Of a stretch of DNA of 64,000 nt, positions 59,138 through 64,000 are shown in pieces; the stretch's first letter is position 1, and each line of letters begins with the position of its first letter. The DNA is taken from positions 248,001 to 312,000 of the forward strand of contig JAEHOE010000040.1 of the NCBI GenBank assembly GCA_016858145.1. The letters are read 5' to 3'. A program made the translations under genes and the position numbers. A model generated the notes under the pieces. The model made no database searches and was not told where the DNA came from. It saw nothing but the letters and a program-made list of their open reading frames with translations. This stretch comes from Edaphochlamys debaryana (lineage: Eukaryota > Chlorophyta > Chlorophyceae > Chlamydomonadales).

Positions 59138-60816
59138 TCACTCCCGCAGGCTGATGAGGTCCCGGAACGCCTCCTTGTCCAGGACCTGGGGAGGGGGGTA
59201 CGGTTAGGTGAGGAGAGTAAGGCGGAAGACGTTGGGCCATGAAGGCAAGGGAGGCGCCCAGGCTGACATGGGGCAGCGAGGAGCAGTCCGTGGCGCAGGC
59301 ACGCAGCAGCTGGGTCCCCACCACGCCCCCAAACGCCGTGTCCATGCCCGGCTACACACCCTGCCCCCTCCCTCCCGCCCGCCCCCCTCACCACGTCCAC
59401 CAGGCCCCCCGCCTCGTCCCGCGCCTGCACCCGCTGCACCGCCGCCCCCCAGTCCCCGTTCTGGAACAGCGATGCCACCACGTAGTCATCGGTGAGGTCG
59501 ATCTGGGGAGGGAGGGGGGGCAGGGGTGTGTGTGATGAGGACAGAAACTTGAGGAGTGGAGGGGGTACAATGAACGTTGAGGGGCCTCCGCCCACGCGAC
59601 GGAGGCTCCGAGCCCGGGCACTCAATGATCGTGGGGACAGGCTCCAGGCCTCCCACCGCAGCCACACGCCACCTCGCTGCCGCCTCCCGCCCCTGCCCGC
59701 CCCCCGCCCCCACCTGCTGCAGGTTGTTGTAGGAGATGAAGTAGACCTGGTCGCTGGGGTCCCGCAGCAGCAGCGTGCCGGGCAGCTTGGCGTCCAGGCG
59801 CACCTCCCACCTGGTTGGGGGGGGGGGTTCGGGGGTCGACAACCGGGAGCGGGGTTGTTCGACAGGATGCGCGGGTGGAGCGCGTACACACGCAGGCGCA
59901 GGGCGGGGGGGCCTGGAGGAGGCGCGAGGGCGGGCTGCGCCCTGGGATGGCCGGCGCTGACAGGTGCCGCACAGCAGCCGCGTGTGCCCCCCACATCGCC
60001 ATCCGGGCAGGGGACCCCTGCGCTCACCACTTGCCGCTGCGCGGATCCTGCACGAACACGTGGCCGGCGTAGTCGCGGCGGAAGCGCATCTCCCGCCGCA
60101 GCTCGTCTGAGGGGTGGGAGGTAGGCATGCGGGTAAGGCGGAGGCGGAGGCGGAGGCCGACGAGGGTGGAGAGGGGCAGGCGCTGTGGGCGGAGACACAG
60201 GTAGCGCCCACGGCAGTGAGAGCGGTGTGGAGCGGGCCGCAACAGCCACCACCACCAGGACGCGACTGCACCGGCAGCCGCCGAAGGCCCCTAGGCGGAG
60301 GTAGCCCCCTACATAGACCCCTCCCCGACCTCTCCCTCGCTCACCAACTTGCGCCCGCTCCTCCCCCGTGAGGCCCTCGCCGCTGCCGCTGCCGCGGCTC
60401 CCCAGGAAGTACCCCACCACGCCCCCCACCGCCGCCGCAGCCCCGAAGCCGCCAAACTGCTGAAGCAGGCCGCGGCGAGACACACCCTGCGAAAAGTGGG
60501 GGTAGTCGGGTCAACGGCTGGTGGCATACATGGCAGCAGCGGTAGGGGGTGGGGCGGCGTTGGGGACCGCGGTCAGCGGCACAGGAGAGAAGTGGTTCCG
60601 GGTTCAGGTCTCTCAGCAAACAGGCGAGCGTACCGAGCCTGAGGGCGGCGGCGGAGGTGGCGGGGGAGGAGGTGGCGGGATGCTGGCTTCCGTTTGGTAT
60701 ACCGCTCGGCAGGAGACGAGGCAGCGGCTCGGGCGGGTGGGCCGCACGCGGTTCGCGACGGCACCAGTGCTCCGCCACCCGCGCGCAAGCGCCGTGCTGC
60801 TGCTCGAGACCTCCAT
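59138..60816 (-). CDS. Chloroplast protein with twin-Arg/TM anchor, unknown function
   Basis: Six exons (60816-60634, 60486-60345, 60106-60028, 59810-59714, 59502-59392, 59185-59138) give 219 aa. The N-terminus is Ser/Arg/Ala-rich (MEVSSSSTALARGWRSTG) with CLVSCRA, like a chloroplast transit peptide, then a run of 12 prolines. Next comes SRRGLLQQFGGFGAAAAVGG, a twin-Arg motif with a hydrophobic stretch, suggesting insertion into the thylakoid membrane or lumen. The mature part is acidic/basic mixed: DELRREMRFRRDYAGHVFVQ, GKWWEVRLDAKLPGTLLLRD, QVYFISYNNLQQIDLTDDYV, then VLDKEAFRDLISLRE at the end. I do not recognise a named family. The donor of exon 1 is uncertain: the in-phase GTATAC upstream would remove the proline run. 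The other splices are clean. Confidence 0.72.
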
Positions 60817-61275
60817 CCTTTCTCTCTAAGGACGCTGCGCCTGCTTGTTGGTGCTGAAGAGCGAAGGCTTGAGCGGAGTCAGGGGATGGAGGATGTCGGC
60901 ACTACTCAGCGAAGGCCTGGCTACCAAATACGAGTTTGCGTTACACTTGTTGAGGTCACAGAGTGTGCAAGTGCTTACAGTCTTTGACGCTGCTTTCCGT
61001 ATTTGCCGCCGCCGCATTGAGGACTCCGCATTGACCGGACGCCCTACCTTCCGCGTTCCACACGTTTGCCTTCGCTACCTCGGTAAAGACGACTGAGGAC
61101 TAGCTTCTCTGCTTTGGTCCTCGGCCCACGCCAACCGGAACTCAATCGCGAGACGTCCTTCTTTTGCACCTGCCTCGCCCGACGACGCTATCGCTAGCCC
61201 TGCATCATCTCTAGGCACCTTGGATGCGCTCCAGATACTCCCCGTGATCACCTGCAAGACGTGTTGGCGGCGAGG
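60817..61275. promoter_or_regulatory. Divergent intergenic region (shared promoter)
   Basis: 459 bp between the divergent start codons of two genes, at least one of which makes a chloroplast-targeted product. It must carry both promoters. The stretch is clearly less GC-rich than the exons. No TATA-like box is evident at a fixed distance from either start. Confidence 0.5.
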
Positions 61276-63877
61276 ATGCATCCCAGCTTGAGGCCCCCAC
61301 CGCCCCCGGCCAGCGGACCTTGCCGGGCCCCCACCACTAGCGGCTCCGCGTCATGCCACCGCCTTGCCACCAGCAGCTGGGCGGTTCGACACGCCCAGCC
61401 GCACCCGTGGTGCCCACCCCACTCCACAGCGACTGCACGCCAGGCCGCTCCGCGCCAGCCCAGCCGCATCCCCGTCACCTGGCTCCCCCCCAGCTGGCGC
61501 CGAGTGTCCCGGTCGGGCCCCGCCGCTGCGGGACCCGAGGGTGCGAGCAGTGACCGCGGGGCAGGCAGCGGCGCCGGGGCAGGGTCCGGCTCGGGGGGCC
61601 CGGCAGGGCCCCCACCCGCCTCAGGGCGTCAGACGCTGGGGCAGATGCAGCGGGAGGCCCGGGCCAAGCTGGGCGAGCTGGCGGCCAAGCAGATGGCGCA
61701 GCAGCGGGAACAGCAACAGACCGCATCCGAACCCCAGGGGGAGCAGGGCAGGCAGCAGCCCAGGCCTGGGCCGGCTTCGCAGGCTGCCGCGCAGGCCACC
61801 GCAGCACCTGCCGTTGCGGCGCCGGGGCCCGCACCTGGCCGCAACCCCGAGCCACCTGCCACAAGCCCTGCTGAGCTGCCCTCACCCAGGTCCTCGAGTC
61901 TCGGTCCAGGCCCCGCCAGTCCGGCGGTGGACGGTGGGGCCAGGCGCGCGGCGGCGCCCACGGCGGATGCGGCGAGCTCCGATGGGCCGGGCCCAGACGC
62001 GGAGTGGTCGCAGCTGGTGGCGGAGTGGCGGGGGGACTGGGCCCAGGTCCGGGAGCGGTGGCAGAGCTTCGTGTCTCGGCCGCTGGACATGCCGGCCTCG
62101 CTGCAGCAGAAGCTGGAGGCGGAGGCGCGGGCCAAGGCGCAGGCCCGGGCCCAGGCGCTGGCGGAGGCGCGGGCCGAGGCCGCGGCGGCCCTGGCGGCAG
62201 CGGGCGAGGCGGGCGCACCGGGGGTCAGCGGCGCCGGGGAGGCGGGGGCAGGCAGCGCGGCGGTACTGGGCGCACAAGGGACGTCAGCGGAGGCGAAGGC
62301 GCAGGGGAAGGGGTTGGAGGAGGAGGATGATGACGGGGTGAAGGTAGTGACGGCCGAGTTCGGTCTGACGCGGCTGCTGCAGGCGGCGCTGGTGGGGGTG
62401 TTTGTGGCGCAGTGGGCGCCCGTGTGGTCGGCCCTGGCGGAGGCGGGGCCCGCGGCGTGGGGCCGCGACACGCTGCTGGCGCTGGCGCTGGCCTGCCCGC
62501 CCACACCCCTCACGCTCGACTGGCAGGCGGTGAGGGGGCGGGGGGGGGGGGGGAGGGTACTGGAGGGCAGGCAGAGGGAAAGGGAGCTGGCGACTTGGGG
62601 CTGGGGCTCGGGGCTGGGGCTGGGAGGCGACTCGGGTTGAGGAGGGCTGTGTGGCGAAGGCTGTGACTGACTGACTTCGCCACAGCCCGCCCACTGGAGT
62701 CAGCGCCTCCCGCCAGTGTGCTCTGCTCCTCACACTCCCTCCGGTCCCCCTCCCCCCCAGGACGCTGTGTCTGTTGCCACGGGCCGCATCGGCTGCCTCT
62801 TCTCCAGCGCCCTGCTGCACAGCGGCCTGCTGTCACTGCTGGTGCGCTGGGTGCGCCCTTGGGGCCGGGCAGACGACACCCCCTACCGCCTAACCGCCTT
62901 CCTGCCCAGCCCCTGCCGCCCTCGCATCCCACCCCACTCACCCCCCTACCCGCCCACCTCCCCGTGTGTCTTCTCCCCCACCCCCACCCCCCAGGTCTCG
63001 CTGGCCTCGCTGGGCGAGACGGGCCCCTGGCTGCACACGGTGTTCGGGGGCCCCATCCTGGTGGTCACCTACGGACTGGCGGGGGCGGCCACGGGCCTGG
63101 CGCAGCTGGCGGGGGCGGGGCAGGCGGCGGGGCTGGGGGGCATCGGTGAGTCCCGCGCGTGGGCAGCTCTGAGGCCGGGGCACTGGGGGCGAGGAGGCTT
63201 GGCTGGACCGGCGGGCGTGGACCCTGAGCTCCACTGCATATGTATCCGGACTGGACGGTGTATCCGGACTAACGCTTGTGGTGTCCTTGTGGCGTCCTCA
63301 CTTCCTTGGCCCCCCCTACTCCGCAGGCGCTGCCCTGGGCATGGAGGCGGCGGTGGCGGTGCGGCACTGGCGCAACACGGGGGAGGTGGCGGCGCCGCCC
63401 CCCGCCTCCGTGGCGCTGTACGGCGTGGGGCTGGTCATGGCGCTGTACCAGCCGCTGGTGGGGGCCTGGTGAGCGCAGGGGGAGGCCAAGGAGGGAGGGG
63501 CAGCTGCGTAGGGCGCCGTGCAAACCGTAGCACCAATCCGGCGTTCCCCTTGCCGGCATTCTCCTGCGCCCCGGCCCCCGCCCACCGTACCGCACACGAT
63601 CCTGACTCCGCGCCCGCTCCCCCTTCCCCTTCCCCACCACCGCCCCACGCGCAGGGGCGTGGCCGGGGGCCTGCTGGGCGGCGCTGCGTCCGCCTGGCTG
63701 GCGCACGAGGTGCTGTACGCGGGGCGGGTGGTGGTGGCGCTGGCCATCCTGGCGGGGGTGGGGGCCTACAACCTGGTCACCTGGCTGCCGCGGGCGCTGT
63801 GGCGGCTGGTGCTGGTGGGGGGCATGTTCGCGGCCAGCACCGTGCGGTCGCTGGTGGCGGCGGTGCGCAAGGTGTGA
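61276..63877 (+). CDS. Rhomboid-like membrane protein lacking catalytic residues
   Basis: Five exons (61276-62529, 62761-62841, 62995-63145, 63327-63468, 63655-63877) give 616 aa. The first 360 residues are basic, Pro/Ala/Gln-rich and disordered, perhaps a transit peptide plus an Ala-rich helix (EARAKAQARAQALAEARAEA). From about 370 there are six or seven hydrophobic segments in rhomboid order: LLQAALVGVFVAQWAPVW, then LFSSALLHSGLLSLLVSLAS (like the rhomboid HxGLLHLLxNM helix), GGPILVVTYGLAGAATGLA, GGIGAALGMEAAVAVRHW (place of GASGAxxGL), YGVGLVMALYQPLV and WGVAGGLLGGAASAWL (place of WAHLGGxxxG). The Asn, Ser and His used by active rhomboids are Ser, Ile and Val here, so it should be an inactive (pseudo-) rhomboid. 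The N-terminus suggests a plastid or mitochondrial membrane. The start is the only upstream ATG in frame. Confidence 0.75.
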
Positions 63878-64000
63878 GGCGGCCGGGTGGGGGTGGGGTG
63901 GGGCTGGAGTTCGGGGGTGGAGCGGGTGCAGGTTGCGCGAGGTCGAGGGTGACGGCGAAGAGAGAGGAGAGGTTCGCTGGAAGGGTGCTTGGCGGTATCT
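63878..64000 (+). other. 3' flank of the rhomboid-like gene
   Basis: 123 bp after the stop, G-rich, without a visible TGTAA poly(A) signal before the window ends. Confidence 0.5.

Noticed and set aside
1..64000. CRISPR arrays, tRNA or rRNA genes, phage or plasmid elements
   Set aside because: I saw no regularly spaced repeats, rRNA-like blocks or tRNA-like folds; the window is eukaryotic protein-coding DNA.

Overview
The window looks like nuclear DNA of a GC-rich green alga, most likely a core chlorophyte. Genes are dense in short spliceosomal introns (about 60-410 bp) with GTGAGT/GTGCGT-type donors. Third codon positions are almost always G or C. Two genes start with chloroplast-transit-like peptides. 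I cannot name the species. I reconstructed seven genes by hand from splice signals; in every one the exon phases close and the summed coding length is divisible by three.

Layout: 1-4071 has no gene I can support. 4072-10813 (+) is a 21-exon secreted or cell-wall protein made of two tandem modules (choice-of-anchor L domain, Cys-rich linker, HYR repeats) ending in a PxKF domain. Its putative signal-peptide exon contains an in-frame TGA. 12527-17143 (-) is a 17-exon PhoD-like metallophosphatase of 651 aa. 17991-47600 (+) is one gene of 73 exons encoding a sacsin-like giant protein of about 6,074 aa, with two intact and one decayed Hsp90-type ATPase repeat and a C-terminal RING finger. 48510-49042 (-) is a small four-helix membrane protein. 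50266-58008 (-) is a 19-exon receptor-like protein kinase of 1,544 aa. 59138-60816 (-) is a chloroplast-targeted, twin-Arg/TM-anchored protein of 219 aa. 61276-63877 (+) is a rhomboid-fold membrane protein of 616 aa whose catalytic residues are missing.

Two gene pairs are divergent and probably share promoters (17144-17990 and 60817-61275). The others are convergent or in tandem. This is an ordinary eukaryotic neighbourhood, so no operon-like cooperation is implied. The products belong to separate themes: extracellular matrix, phosphatase, chaperone/ubiquitin quality control, surface signalling and chloroplast membrane.

The most unusual observations are the bacterial-style modular extracellular protein with a TGA in its leader, the sacsin-RING giant with a decayed third ATPase repeat, a high share of GC-AG introns (8 of about 136 reconstructed introns), several 13-26 nt micro-exons, and a receptor-like kinase in what appears to be a chlorophyte.
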